64,000 bases of DNA. It comes from an uncultured Acidobacteriota bacterium (lineage in GTDB: Bacteria > Acidobacteriota > Terriglobia > Terriglobales > Acidobacteriaceae). The notes below the pieces were generated by a model. The model ran no database searches and was not told the origin of the DNA. It saw nothing but the letters and a program-made list of their open reading frames with translations. The stretch covers positions 1 through 64,000 of the forward strand of contig CAILAZ010000268.1 of NCBI GenBank assembly GCA_903832295.1, read 5' to 3'. Shown here one piece after another: positions 36,045 to 44,610 of the stretch. The position numbers were made by a program, and so were the translations under genes. Each line of letters begins with the position of its first letter. The first letter of the stretch is position 1.

Positions 36045-36300
36045 CAAGCAAGATGCAACGCCTCGCCTCGAAATCGCGCAGGAGCAAAGTCCCAGCTCCA
36101 GTCCGGTCACTCCACACAAACGTCCTACCGTCCAGAGTCTCCACGCCGCCGCGTTCGAGTTGTATGACGTGGCGATCCACGCCCGGGAAGTAAATGCCCT
36201 GGTTCTGGCTCTCGACCTCGATGCCGCGCTGCGCATCAAGGTTATGACCTTCGACCTGGTGGCGGCGCAGACAATCGCGCAAGCGGAAGGTGCTCGATGA
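36040..36300 (+). CDS. Small phage protein, first gene of left operon
   Basis: 86 residues from a GTG inside the hairpin at 36015. The N-terminus is Ser/Pro-rich and the rest helical (AAFELYDVAIHAREVNALVL). No known domain. The stop overlaps the next start by 4 nt (ATGA). Confidence 0.55.
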   Translation: MLKQDATPRLEIAQEQSPSSSPVTPHKRPTVQSLHAAAFELYDVAIHAREVNALVLALDLDAALRIKVMTFDLVAAQTIAQAEGAR

Positions 36301-36461
36301 GCCGCCCCACGCTGGAACCTCCCGCCCCAAAGTCCACAGCTAACATTCCGGCGATCAATCCAGGCATGGCTGGCCTGGCCAATGCGATCGGCCTGATGGT
36401 GATCCTTGCCCTTACGGTCGCGATCTCGCTTTTGGCTAGAAGTATGTGGGGTGCGCGATGA
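36297..36461 (+). CDS. Small phage membrane protein
   Basis: 54 residues; ATGA overlaps on both sides. It has one membrane helix (about 29-48, AIGLMVILALTVAISLLA) near the C-terminus and a Pro-rich N-terminus. Function unknown. Confidence 0.6.
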   Translation: MSRPTLEPPAPKSTANIPAINPGMAGLANAIGLMVILALTVAISLLARSMWGAR

Positions 36462-36721
36462 CAGAGAACCTGCCCGTCCCCACACCGGAATTGATCGATC
36501 GCACCATCAGGGAAAAACGCCGCCTTGAGCTGGACCGAGACGAGGTCCTCTGGAACGCGTGCGGACGATCCGGCGAATTTGTAGCCTACTCAGCCACGCT
36601 TTTGGAGAAGGTACACACCAAAGGCCGCGCTGGCCATGCAAACCGGGAGGCCGCGATTGGAGCGGCAGTCACGCTCGGTATTGAGATTGGGATGGCCCTG
36701 GCAAAAGAAGGTGTGCGATGA
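36458..36721 (+). CDS. Small phage protein
   Basis: 87 residues from ATG 36458, overlapping the previous stop by 4 nt. Helical and charged at the N-terminus (RTIREKRRLELDRDEVL), Ala/Gly-rich at the end (AAIGAAVTLGIEIGMALA). No family recognised. Confidence 0.6.
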   Translation: MTENLPVPTPELIDRTIREKRRLELDRDEVLWNACGRSGEFVAYSATLLEKVHTKGRAGHANREAAIGAAVTLGIEIGMALAKEGVR

Positions 36722-37026
36722 GCGCCCCGAAGCCGGTCTGCCAGGCCGCGTCCAAATGGATTCAGGAAGTCAAAGGCAAGCACGTTCTGGCCCCATTCAC
36801 GGGGCAGGATTACGCGGCCTTCAAAACCTTCGTGCACGCCCTCGAACTGTACACCTTCAGCGACAACGCCGGACGCAAGGAAGCGCTGTGCTGCATGCGT
36901 CACGCCGTGCTTGCCATGCAACCGGAGGTGCGCTGGATCGCTCGCGAGACGATTCCTCACCAGTTGGACTGGGGTGACCGCGTAACCCTTTGGCCTTTGA
37001 TCGAGAACGCCGAGGTGTCGGCATGA
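36718..37026 (+). CDS. Small phage protein
   Basis: 102 residues, soluble and helical, with two adjacent Cys (LCCMRHAV). Chained by 4-nt overlaps to both neighbours. No domain recognised. Confidence 0.6.
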   Translation: MSAPKPVCQAASKWIQEVKGKHVLAPFTGQDYAAFKTFVHALELYTFSDNAGRKEALCCMRHAVLAMQPEVRWIARETIPHQLDWGDRVTLWPLIENAEVSA

Positions 37027-37181
37027 AATTCCTCGTCGAGATCTCGGACGCAAACGTTGGGGACTTGTTTCCAGAGAGAACGGTAGAGCGTTGCCTCCAG
37101 GATATTAAAGAAACTCTCGAAATTGATTCCTGCTTTATTGACGTTAAGGTCACGGTTTTCACTGATGGCGTTGCCGCATGA
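37023..37181 (+). CDS. Phage microprotein
   Basis: 52 residues from ATG 37023 (ATGA overlap with the previous stop). Sequence MKFLVEISDANVGDLFPERT suggests a compact alpha/beta fold. Function unknown. Confidence 0.6.
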   Translation: MKFLVEISDANVGDLFPERTVERCLQDIKETLEIDSCFIDVKVTVFTDGVAA

Positions 37182-37423
37182 ACATCGCAAGGTCAACACT
37201 TTCTCCCGCTGAACTCGTCGTGAAGTGGAATAGGCGCTTTCCGGTCGGCACCCACGTCCGTTATTGGATGGGGATGCGCGAAGGAATCGGCAAAATCAGC
37301 ACCACGCTCTCTGAGGCCATCTTGCTCGGTGGCCACACGCCGGTAGTTTGGCTCTACGACGTGAGCGGATGCGTCGCGCTGTCGCACGTCGAGCCAGTTA
37401 TCGTTCCCGGCGGTGCAGCATGA
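37178..37423 (+). CDS. Small phage protein
   Basis: 81 residues. A beta-rich central part (FPVGTHVRYWMGMREGIGKI, then PVVWLYDVSGCVAL) reads like a small SH3- or tudor-like barrel. This is an inference from pattern only. ATGA overlaps at both ends. Confidence 0.6.
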   Translation: MNIARSTLSPAELVVKWNRRFPVGTHVRYWMGMREGIGKISTTLSEAILLGGHTPVVWLYDVSGCVALSHVEPVIVPGGAA

Positions 37424-37716
37424 ACGTCATCATCGACAGGATCACGAAAGAGGCGACCGGCGAGCTGACGTTCGACTGCTGTTGCCAGTTTGAAGCCACG
37501 GTCGTAAACATTTCGATGGGACGCTCTTGGGCGATACCAGCGCATCCGGGCGAAGTGATCATAGAGATCCTCGGCCAGATGGACAGCGTCCGCCATTATG
37601 AAGGTCATCTGCACGTTTTTCTCGAAGCCAAAACGCGATACAACTTGCATCGGGCGGCCAAGCCAGCACCCGAGTGTGACGCTCTTACCCCGCGCGCCAC
37701 GGACGGTGCCGCATGA
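37420..37716 (+). CDS. Small phage protein
   Basis: 98 residues from ATG 37420. Beta-rich with a CCC cluster (FDCCCQFEATVV). No domain recognised. Chained by 4-nt overlaps. Confidence 0.55.
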   Translation: MNVIIDRITKEATGELTFDCCCQFEATVVNISMGRSWAIPAHPGEVIIEILGQMDSVRHYEGHLHVFLEAKTRYNLHRAAKPAPECDALTPRATDGAA

Positions 37717-37985
37717 TCACCGCCGTAGTAATCGCACAGATCATTCACGACGGTGATTGCCCAGGATGCCCAGCACAGCCGTTGCCGCACGCGGTGCCGG
37801 AATGCCTGTACACGATCTCACGCGAGAAGCACTTGAAGGCGGCGAATGCCATCATGTCGGAAGTTGAGCGCGAATTGTACGAAGCTTATTTGCTCGGTTG
37901 CGAAGATGAATGCATTCCAGAACCGAAGACCTTTGAACGGTTCATCGAATCGTTCAAAGGCCAAATCTCAGGTGGTGCGGCATGA
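37713..37985 (+). CDS. Small Cys-containing phage protein
   Basis: 90 residues with DCPGCPAQ and later Cys (PECLYT, LGCEDECIP), which could bind zinc. The C-terminal half is helical. Function unknown. Confidence 0.6.
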   Translation: MITAVVIAQIIHDGDCPGCPAQPLPHAVPECLYTISREKHLKAANAIMSEVERELYEAYLLGCEDECIPEPKTFERFIESFKGQISGGAA

Positions 37986-38176
37986 AGCGATCTCCGAAAT
38001 CCCCCGAAGAGTGGCAGGACGCCGTGAACGTCGCGAACAAGTGCCGCTTAATCCATGATGCGTTTCTGTATGGGATCATCACCGACCCGCGGATCAACGT
38101 CGAGCGCTGCAATGAACTTCTGGAAGAAGGCAAGCGCCGCGGCTTCACGCCTCGCCAAAGCACAGGTGCGCTATGA
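37982..38176 (+). CDS. Phage microprotein
   Basis: 64 residues, helical and basic, with an EEWQDAVNVANKCRLIHD segment. 4-nt overlaps both sides. No family recognised. Confidence 0.6.
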   Translation: MKRSPKSPEEWQDAVNVANKCRLIHDAFLYGIITDPRINVERCNELLEEGKRRGFTPRQSTGAL

Positions 38177-38574
38177 AGATCTCCATTCTGCGCGGCAAGG
38201 ATAAAAGCAAAGCGGCCTCAGGCGATCACAAGGTTCCGTTGACTGAGATGAAAGGCGTGCCGGTCAGAGTCACCGACTTTCAGGCGGCGACCAGGTCGCA
38301 TGGGGCGGAAGCGGTGGTGATTCTTACGCGCGGCCGTATTCGTTCGTTCGTGGCTTCTGCCGGCGAGCTCAAGTTGTATCTCTCGCCTCGGGCCGAGTTC
38401 CGTTGCCTTGAGCCCGATCCTCCGGAGGAACGGCTAGCTGAAGAGCCATTGACTCTTTGCGCTGCGTGCAGGGATGGCTGGCACGTGATGTGCGAGAACG
38501 TAGGCCACGAAGACGATTGGTGCGAATGCAAACATGCGTCACATCCGTTCGCGACCTCGGGAGGCCAATCGTGA
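38173..38574 (+). CDS. Small phage protein with Cys/His-rich C-terminus
   Basis: 133 residues. A basic N-terminal half is followed by a probable zinc site (LCAACRDGWHVMCENVGHED, then DWCECKHASH). The next gene starts with GTG overlapping the stop (GTGA). Confidence 0.6.
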   Translation: MKISILRGKDKSKAASGDHKVPLTEMKGVPVRVTDFQAATRSHGAEAVVILTRGRIRSFVASAGELKLYLSPRAEFRCLEPDPPEERLAEEPLTLCAACRDGWHVMCENVGHEDDWCECKHASHPFATSGGQS

Positions 38575-38954
38575 GCACGCAGTCAACGCTGGTCTCGAAG
38601 GCAGTAGCCCAGTCCGCCAGGTGGGCTCCAAAGGGAGATGCTGTTCGCGCGGCCGCCGCGAAAAGTATTAAGTCAAACGGTGCGGCGGTAAAGCCGCCGA
38701 CGAAGAACCCGCCAGCTCCATTCTGCGTGAGCCGGAAGCCTAGTCTCGAGACCTCGGATGCGATGCGCTACTCAGCGTCGAAGACGTTGAAGGAGAACTT
38801 CAACTATTTGCAGAGCGTCGCGCTCTACCGGTGGGAGTTGATTCAGACGGCACTGGCGGAAGCCAAGGGCGTGAAGAAGCATGCGGCCGCGCGCCTTGGG
38901 ATCTCGCGCAATGCCTTGAGCGCGTACCTGATTCGCGGAAAGGAACTGCTGTGA
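38571..38954 (+). CDS. Phage Fis-type helix-turn-helix protein
   Basis: 127 residues from GTG 38571 with GGGAGG 6 nt upstream. The C-terminal segment AEAKGVKKHAAARLGISRN, followed by ALSAYLIRGKELL, is a Fis/HTH_8-like DNA-binding helix-turn-helix. The N-terminal half is Ala/Ser/Pro-rich and probably flexible. It is the clearest transcription-factor candidate in the left operon, possibly acting on the control region at 45.8-46.7 kb. Confidence 0.7.
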   Translation: MSTQSTLVSKAVAQSARWAPKGDAVRAAAAKSIKSNGAAVKPPTKNPPAPFCVSRKPSLETSDAMRYSASKTLKENFNYLQSVALYRWELIQTALAEAKGVKKHAAARLGISRNALSAYLIRGKELL

Positions 38955-39220
38955 GCAGAATACTGATGGTATGCCGCGGTGTGAACGATGCAGGCCAAGG
39001 ATTAAAGCCAGGGAATGTGGGCGGTTATTTCTGCGAGTTCTGCGGCGCGGAAGTACAGGTTAGTCCCGTTGGCCAGCAGCAGCTCGCCACTATGAGCATG
39101 ACGATTGCGTGCAACCCTTGCGGCTTCGAGATTACCGAGGCTGCGGCGGCTGCGAACAAGTTGGATGCAGTGGTGCAGAATCCCTTCGCGGCGAAGCAGA
39201 TGCGCGAGCGTGGCAATTGA
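38951..39220 (+). CDS. Small phage zinc-ribbon protein
   Basis: 89 residues from GTG 38951 (GTGA overlap). It has CEFCGAEV and CNPCGFE, two CxxC pairs about 30 residues apart. Function unknown. Confidence 0.6.
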   Translation: MSRILMVCRGVNDAGQGLKPGNVGGYFCEFCGAEVQVSPVGQQQLATMSMTIACNPCGFEITEAAAAANKLDAVVQNPFAAKQMRERGN

Positions 39221-39387
39221 ATTACCTGGTCGACGCCGGGAAGATCGAGCGCATGCGGTCGACGTCGGCGCGCGACGCGGCGCTGATGATGATCACCATG
39301 TGGAATGGCTCCGCGGTGTTTCCGATTGATGTGTATACCGAGGCGACTGGAGAGCGGGTGACCTTTGTTGAGCAGGAGGCCGCGTGA
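39217..39387 (+). CDS. Phage microprotein with TTG start
   Basis: 56 residues. The only start consistent with the 4-nt overlap pattern is TTG at 39217 (TTGA). Sequence has RDAALMMITMWNGSAVFPID. Function unknown. Confidence 0.5.
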   Translation: MNYLVDAGKIERMRSTSARDAALMMITMWNGSAVFPIDVYTEATGERVTFVEQEAA

Positions 39388-39569
39388 ACCACAAGCGCTT
39401 TTTGTATCACTGCCCGGCGTGCGAAAAGACTGGTCTCCAGCCCGACCCGGATGCGGTTTACAAGGTGCGCCGATGCGAAGAGTGCGGTGGCATCGGCAGG
39501 ATGCGGATCACGGTGATGAAGCGGATTGAGTTGGACCAACAATTGCGGGGGGGCAAAGTAAATGGATAA
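39384..39569 (+). CDS. Phage zinc-ribbon microprotein
   Basis: 61 residues from GTG 39384. A DnaJ-like Cys pattern (YHCPACEKTG and RRCEECGGIGRM) suggests a zinc ribbon. Overlaps the next gene by 8 nt. Confidence 0.65.
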   Translation: MNHKRFLYHCPACEKTGLQPDPDAVYKVRRCEECGGIGRMRITVMKRIELDQQLRGGKVNG

Positions 39570-39873
39570 CAGCGCAGTCGATAGCTTTCACGCTCATCTC
39601 GATGCTTGCGAGCAGTGTGAGAAGCACCCATTTGATCTCTGTCCGATCGGAGCTCCGCTCTTGCTAGCCGCCGCGAAAGAGTGTCTGAACAACATGACCG
39701 CTGACGCCATGGTCAACCTTCGCGAGATTGTGGACCCAAAGTACCGCATGCCCACGTTCGATGAGCCCGGGCCGCGCGAGGAGCCGACAAGTTTTGATGT
39801 TGAACACAAACCAAGGAGGAGAAATGCTGCAAGGCGAACAATGGCAGGGGATGGGAGAGTTTCGCGTCCCTAG
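39562..39873 (+). CDS. Small Cys-containing phage protein
   Basis: 103 residues with ACEQCEKHPFDLCPIGAPLL, a candidate metal site, and a basic C-terminus. The last 50 nt overlap the next gene in another frame. Confidence 0.6.
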   Translation: MDNSAVDSFHAHLDACEQCEKHPFDLCPIGAPLLLAAAKECLNNMTADAMVNLREIVDPKYRMPTFDEPGPREEPTSFDVEHKPRRRNAARRTMAGDGRVSRP

Positions 39874-40084
39874 ACACTACCGGCAGCGAGTTAGAGCTCG
39901 CCGCCGGCCAGAAGCACTTAACGAAACAGTCGAACCACAGATTATCACATTGAGGATTCCGCAGATGCTGGGATGGATCGCAAAGTGGTGGCTGATTTGG
40001 TTCCCCGCGCCGCGAGTCGCCATCAGCCGGGTAACGCGCGATAAATCCGCGCTGCCGGCTGAGGGCTCACTGGGCGTGGCTTAA
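39824..40084 (+). CDS. Small phage membrane-associated protein
   Basis: 86 residues with an excellent ribosome site (AAGGAGG, 6 nt before ATG). Very basic N-terminus (HYRQRVRARRRPEAL) and one short hydrophobic Trp-rich segment (MLGWIAKWWLIWF, about 50). Could be membrane-bound. Function unknown. Confidence 0.6.
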   Translation: MLQGEQWQGMGEFRVPRHYRQRVRARRRPEALNETVEPQIITLRIPQMLGWIAKWWLIWFPAPRVAISRVTRDKSALPAEGSLGVA

Positions 40085-40196
40085 CAGTGGTGTGGCACTA
40101 AATCCGACGGAAGGGGGTTGAACGCCCGAAACGCGGCGGGAGCGGTAAAAGTTTGAGCACTGGAGCCGCTCCCAAAGCGTTACAGAGAGGACAGCG

Positions 40197-40547
40197 ATGA
40201 GCCATCCACAACAGCTTGGAGATATCCAGGCGCAACTGAAAACGATCATCCACGGACAAGGGAGTCTTATGGCATCAGTGCAGGACCTGCAGAACACAGT
40301 TGCCGCCATCCAGACGGCGGTACAGCAATCCACCACGAACATCACCCAACTGGTGACCGACACAAATAACGCGATCGCGGCGCTCAAGACGCAGACAGGC
40401 CCGGTTACGCAGGCCCAACTGGACGACGTGGTTGCCAAGAACAACACGATTTTGACAGCGCTCACATCGCTGAACTCCGCGATCTCCACGGAAGACGCGA
40501 CATTAGCGCCGCCCGCACCGACCGGCAGCACGCCCTCGGCAACATAG
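40197..40547 (+). CDS. Phage coiled-coil protein
   Basis: 116 residues, Gln/Thr/Ala-rich. A nearly continuous coiled coil (about 5-95, DIQAQLKTIIHGQGSLMASV) ends in a Pro-rich tail. Begins 112 nt after the previous gene. Function unknown. Confidence 0.65.
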   Translation: MSHPQQLGDIQAQLKTIIHGQGSLMASVQDLQNTVAAIQTAVQQSTTNITQLVTDTNNAIAALKTQTGPVTQAQLDDVVAKNNTILTALTSLNSAISTEDATLAPPAPTGSTPSAT

Positions 40548-40612
40548 GCAGAGCGAATTCGGGAGCGGCCCGGGGGATCCGGTGCCGTTCCCCAAACTGT
40601 ACGAAGGAAAAT

Positions 40613-41125
40613 ATGGCGACGCGAGAGAGAAAGTTTCTGGAGTCCGAGTTCGAGGGATTTGGCACGCAGTGCGAGCCCACATGGGCGAAGAAGTTGGAGG
40701 CGATGCTGCGAGCGTATCGGAGGGCTTCGGTCGCCCAGTATCAACGCTGGGTCGATGATCTCCAATCAGGGATGTACATCAATTGCGTCTATTGCGGTCA
40801 CCGTTACGGGCCTAAAGACAAAGTTCCAGCCTCGATGGCGGAAGTCCTCAAGGAGCACGTTGAGCAGTGTCCGGACCATCCGATGAGCGCGCTGAAACAG
40901 GAGTTGGAAGGCTTGAGAAGAACAGTGGCCTCGGCACCGGAGATAACGACACAGTTCCTGATCGATGCCGGGATCAACGCCTTCGCACTGAAGTTACTCT
41001 CCGAGTCGCTGGCAGGCAAGAAAGACGTCAAGACCTTCAATCCGGTTAAGTTCACGTACTGCGGCGTGGTTTACACGCTAGCACCGGCGCTGGTGGCGGA
41101 AAGCCAAGAGGTAAAAGCGCGATGA
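40613..41125 (+). CDS. Phage protein with zinc-finger-like motif
   Basis: 170 residues; GAAGGA precedes ATG. A central motif CVYCGHRYGPKD with HVEQCPDH has the spacing of a C2HC finger. Helical elsewhere. ATGA overlap with the next gene. Confidence 0.6.
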   Translation: MATRERKFLESEFEGFGTQCEPTWAKKLEAMLRAYRRASVAQYQRWVDDLQSGMYINCVYCGHRYGPKDKVPASMAEVLKEHVEQCPDHPMSALKQELEGLRRTVASAPEITTQFLIDAGINAFALKLLSESLAGKKDVKTFNPVKFTYCGVVYTLAPALVAESQEVKAR

Positions 41126-41508
41126 GGGAGATATTGAAGCGGACGCGGTGGATCTGGGCGGTTGTGTACGCATTCCTGACTGGGATGAGTGTGGGACGGC
41201 GCGAATTCATTGGGGTGGCAATGTTTGCGCTCGGCGGCATAGCTCTCTTCTGGATGACGACGCGCTGGATGAATCAGTTGCGCGAGAACACCGCGAAGTC
41301 AGCTGGCAGTGTGGGAACGGTGACAGTGAAATTCGAAGCGGACATATCGCAGGCTACCGCTGCGATCGACGCGCTGCGCGATCAGGCGCTGAGCGCCAAG
41401 AGCGATATCGATGCCGTTTTCACACACAGGAGACCACCTTCCTCGGAGCAAATAGATGCCATCCGTGCGAATGAGGGACTGGGGCCGCTACCGAAGGACG
41501 CGAAATGA
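41122..41508 (+). CDS. Small phage membrane protein
   Basis: 128 residues. Two membrane helices (about 8-24 and 28-50) precede a soluble helical tail with KFEADISQATAAIDALRDQA, a phrase reminiscent of tail-length-type coiled coils. Function unknown. Confidence 0.6.
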   Translation: MREILKRTRWIWAVVYAFLTGMSVGRREFIGVAMFALGGIALFWMTTRWMNQLRENTAKSAGSVGTVTVKFEADISQATAAIDALRDQALSAKSDIDAVFTHRRPPSSEQIDAIRANEGLGPLPKDAK

Positions 41509-41831
41509 ATATTGCGATTGGCGCGGTGAAGCTCTACAAGGTGGCTGTCCTAGTTGAGGGATCTGATGCTTTTGCAGGGCGAGAGAAAACGCGGGTGCAG
41601 AAAGAGCTCTATATCCTCGCGTCGAATCTTGAGGCTGCATGCAGCTCAGCCTTGCGCAATGCGGAAGAGGATCTCATCGCGCGGTTTCAAGGGCGCACAC
41701 AGCGCATTCCGGTTGAAATCAGTAAGCGCGAAGCCCTTTCCTGCGAGATTGTGGCGGACCGGATTGACGCGATAGACGAGATTAGCAATCTCCATGTGCG
41801 GGTCGAGGACTTGATGGACAAAAGCCGATGA
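41505..41831 (+). CDS. Small phage protein
   Basis: 108 residues, alpha/beta, no membrane helix, no recognised domain. Overlaps both neighbours by 4 nt, so it is translated together with the HerA-like ATPase that follows. Confidence 0.6.
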   Translation: MNIAIGAVKLYKVAVLVEGSDAFAGREKTRVQKELYILASNLEAACSSALRNAEEDLIARFQGRTQRIPVEISKREALSCEIVADRIDAIDEISNLHVRVEDLMDKSR

Positions 41832-43642
41832 AGATCACGATCGGAGAAGCGGGCGGCAAAGGCGTGGGGTTCGATCTGGACACGCTGCTGGTTACGCGTC
41901 TCCTGATTCAGGCGAACTCCGGCGCGGGAAAAAGCTGGCTACTGCGGAAGTTGATTGAGCGGCTCTACGGTCACGTCCAGGTAATCGTCATCGACCCCGA
42001 GGGCGAGTTTGCCACGTTGCGGAAGAAATACGATTTTGTCCTGGTCGGCGCCGGCGGAGAGACTCCAGCGGATGTGCGCTCGGCAGGGCTGCTCGCGGAA
42101 AAGCTCCTGGAGCTAAAGGCTTCGGCCGTGTGTGACTTGTACGAGATGAAGCCATCGGCTCGTCACCAGTGGGTGAAAGAGTTTTTGGAATCGATGGTGA
42201 ATGCCCCGAAAAAGCTCTGGCATCCGTGCGTGGTTATCGTTGACGAAGCACAACTGTTCTGCCCACAAGACGGCGACAGCGTAGCGGAAGAAGCGATGGT
42301 CTCACTCACGACGCGCGGCCGTAAGCGTGGATTCTGCGCAGTGTGGGCAACACAACGCCTGGCGAAGGTTAACAAGGACGCTACGGCAATGCTCCTCAAT
42401 CGCCTGGTAGGCGGGACCTTTGAGGATGTGGACATCAAGCGCGCGCTCGATCTGTTGAGTGTGGCTCCGGAGGAAAAGCGCGCGGTATCGCAAGAGCTGA
42501 AGACGATGGAGCCCGGGATGTTCTTCGCCTTCGGCAGGGCAATCACCAAAGATCGTTTGCTTTTCAAAGTTGGCCAGGTGGAGACTCCGCATCCGCAAGC
42601 AGGATCGGCGAAGCATGCGGCCGAGCCACCGCCGCCGACGGAGAAGATTCGCGGGTTACTCCCCCAGCTCGCGGATCTCCCCCAGGCGGCAGAGCAGAAG
42701 GCGCACACGATTGAGGAGTTGAAGCGCGAGCTGCGCACGACCAACGCAAAGCTGGCAGCGGCCGAGCGTGCAAAGCCCGTAGCGCCGGATAATGCTGCGC
42801 TGCCGGCCACGGGCGTCAGTCCGGAGCGCGTGAAGGCCGCAGTGGAGAAGGCAGTTCGCGGAGCGCTGAAAGAGCGGGATCTGCATTGGACCAAAGCGTG
42901 GCGGAATTACGAGCGCGAATTGAATGCCGAGCGTAAGGGAATATTTGCGGCCATCAACGCCAGCCTGGATAAGGTATCGTTCACTCCGCCGTTGCCGGTT
43001 AGCGAAGTCTCGGCCGACGTCACAGTGCAATCGGTTGAGAAGCCGCACGCGAAGGTGGCCTCGGAGTACATTTCCAGCCGGCCGCATAACACTAAGTTGG
43101 TCAATGAAATTGCGATGCGGGCGGTGGCGGCGAACAATGGCCACCAGAACCTGAGCAGCGCGCATTTGCGCATTCTGGAGGCGCTGGCGCGATTTGAGGC
43201 GATCGGACGCAAGCAGGTGCCGAGGAAATGGGTTGCGGCGCTAGCCTCGGTCTCAAACACGTCGAGCGGCTACCAGAACAATCTCGGATTTTTGCGCAGC
43301 AACGGATATATCGATTACCCATCGTTCGGACTGGTGACGTTGACCGAGAAAGGCAGCTCGACGGCTCCGGAGATCGATGCTCCGACGACGGCTGAGGAGA
43401 TGCTGGAACACTGCAAGCAGATTGTGAACTCCTCACAAGCCAAGCTGCTCGATGTGTTGGCAGAAGAGTATCCGAGACCCCTGGACAAAACTGTCTTGGC
43501 TGAGCGCGCGGGGGTTTCGTCGACCTCGAGCGGCTATCAGAACAATCTCGGGTCACTGCGATCGGCGGGGATGATCGAGTATCCGCAGAGTGGCCAGGTG
43601 AAGGCGGCGGACTGGATATTGCTGCAGGACGAAGCGCAATGA
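41828..43642 (+). CDS. HerA/FtsK-type P-loop ATPase with duplicated C-terminal winged helix
   Basis: 604 residues. The N-terminal ATPase has Walker A (ANSGAGKSW, about residue 35), IDPEGEFATL and Walker B (VVIVDEAQLF, about 138), followed by TTRGRKRGFCAVWATQRLAK with a likely sensor and Arg finger. This fits the HerA/DUF87 group of DNA-pumping ATPases. A coiled coil spans about 290-370. Two copies of a winged-helix-like unit begin near residues 479 and 567, both containing SSGYQNNLGxLRSxGxIxYP. Probably a hexameric DNA translocase or helicase for phage replication or host takeover. No NurA-like nuclease is adjacent. Confidence 0.8.
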   Translation: MKITIGEAGGKGVGFDLDTLLVTRLLIQANSGAGKSWLLRKLIERLYGHVQVIVIDPEGEFATLRKKYDFVLVGAGGETPADVRSAGLLAEKLLELKASAVCDLYEMKPSARHQWVKEFLESMVNAPKKLWHPCVVIVDEAQLFCPQDGDSVAEEAMVSLTTRGRKRGFCAVWATQRLAKVNKDATAMLLNRLVGGTFEDVDIKRALDLLSVAPEEKRAVSQELKTMEPGMFFAFGRAITKDRLLFKVGQVETPHPQAGSAKHAAEPPPPTEKIRGLLPQLADLPQAAEQKAHTIEELKRELRTTNAKLAAAERAKPVAPDNAALPATGVSPERVKAAVEKAVRGALKERDLHWTKAWRNYERELNAERKGIFAAINASLDKVSFTPPLPVSEVSADVTVQSVEKPHAKVASEYISSRPHNTKLVNEIAMRAVAANNGHQNLSSAHLRILEALARFEAIGRKQVPRKWVAALASVSNTSSGYQNNLGFLRSNGYIDYPSFGLVTLTEKGSSTAPEIDAPTTAEEMLEHCKQIVNSSQAKLLDVLAEEYPRPLDKTVLAERAGVSSTSSGYQNNLGSLRSAGMIEYPQSGQVKAADWILLQDEAQ

Positions 43643-43887
43643 GAGGTGGATATCCAGTTCGCGTGTCGCATGTCACCCAGTGCATGAAGATACCTGGGTA
43701 TGTTGACCCGGACCACATGTTTCCGAAGGGGTGGAAGCCAGTCGAGGATTACTGGCAGGTGACATCCACAAAGTTGATTGGCAATTGCGGTCACAAGCAC
43801 GCAACGGAAGAAGCGGCACAAGAATGTTTGGAACCGATGACTGTCAAGTACCGCGAGGTTCGATGGGGAAAAAAGGTGACGCCTTGA
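43639..43887 (+). CDS. Small phage protein
   Basis: 82 residues with Cys/His residues (TQCMKIP, GNCGHKHATEEAAQECLEP) that could bind metal. 4-nt overlap with the ATPase gene. Confidence 0.55.
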   Translation: MRGGYPVRVSHVTQCMKIPGYVDPDHMFPKGWKPVEDYWQVTSTKLIGNCGHKHATEEAAQECLEPMTVKYREVRWGKKVTP

Positions 43888-44045
43888 TGGGAAAGCTTTA
43901 CGAAATTCTCTTCGGCTGCAGACACGTGCACCTGACGTTTCCGATTACCGCAGGCGAGGCGCGCGGCACCTATGTGGTCTGTCTCGATTGTGGCAAGGAG
44001 TTTCCGTACGACTGGACGCAGATGAAGATCGGGAGGGTGGCGTGA
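43887..44045 (+). CDS. Phage zinc-ribbon microprotein
   Basis: 52 residues from ATG 43887 (1-nt overlap with the previous stop). GCRHVHLTFPIT then YVVCLDCGKEFPYDW is a recurrent phage zinc-ribbon type. Confidence 0.65.
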   Translation: MGKLYEILFGCRHVHLTFPITAGEARGTYVVCLDCGKEFPYDWTQMKIGRVA

Positions 44046-44200
44046 GCGAACAGGAAAAGCTCGAGCCCCAGGTAAATCTGTCTGACGCTGAGCGTGACCA
44101 GTTCCGGCGCGAGTGGTTTGCCAGGTATCGAGGGTCGGCCGACGCGAGGCAGCAAAGAGCGGCTGAAATCGTTGCCGAAAAAACAGAGGAGAACTCGTGA
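44042..44200 (+). CDS. Phage microprotein
   Basis: 52 residues from GTG 44042 (GTGA overlap). Very polar and helical (LSDAERDQFRREWFARYRGS). Function unknown. Confidence 0.55.
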   Translation: MSEQEKLEPQVNLSDAERDQFRREWFARYRGSADARQQRAAEIVAEKTEENS

Positions 44201-44610
44201 GCGATAAGTCAGTCCCGCTTCTCAGCGATGGGATGAAATGGGTTCGCATCTCTATTCCTCCGCCCGATGCGGAACAGCGCCGGCGCTGGGAGACCATAGT
44301 TTTTTGCACAGTTGAATTATTCGGAGGCGCGAACTACGCGTTGATCGATCCGCTGCTGCTGGAGCGGCTCGCAGCATATCGCGACCACGGTCAACCGGTG
44401 GGAAGTTTTCTGAAAGCGGTGCTCACAAATAATTTACAGGGTGAGTACAATCGAGCGACTCTCTATCACCTGGTTGCTTGGCTGTACAACGAGTTCCCAT
44501 CCCCGCTCTGGGGATCGGAAGAGAAGTACTCCGCCTGGATCACCACCAAACAAAACGAGCGAGAATTCCGCGGCAAAACGGCGGCAGCCCATCAGGGAGA
44601 GCAGTTATAG
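44197..44610 (+). CDS. Phage protein of unknown function
   Basis: 137 residues from GTG 44197. Helical; the segment YALIDPLLLERLAAYRDHGQ followed by PVGSFLKAVLTNNLQGEYN suggests a small helical bundle. It precedes the winged-helix gene. Confidence 0.6.
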   Translation: MSDKSVPLLSDGMKWVRISIPPPDAEQRRRWETIVFCTVELFGGANYALIDPLLLERLAAYRDHGQPVGSFLKAVLTNNLQGEYNRATLYHLVAWLYNEFPSPLWGSEEKYSAWITTKQNEREFRGKTAAAHQGEQL

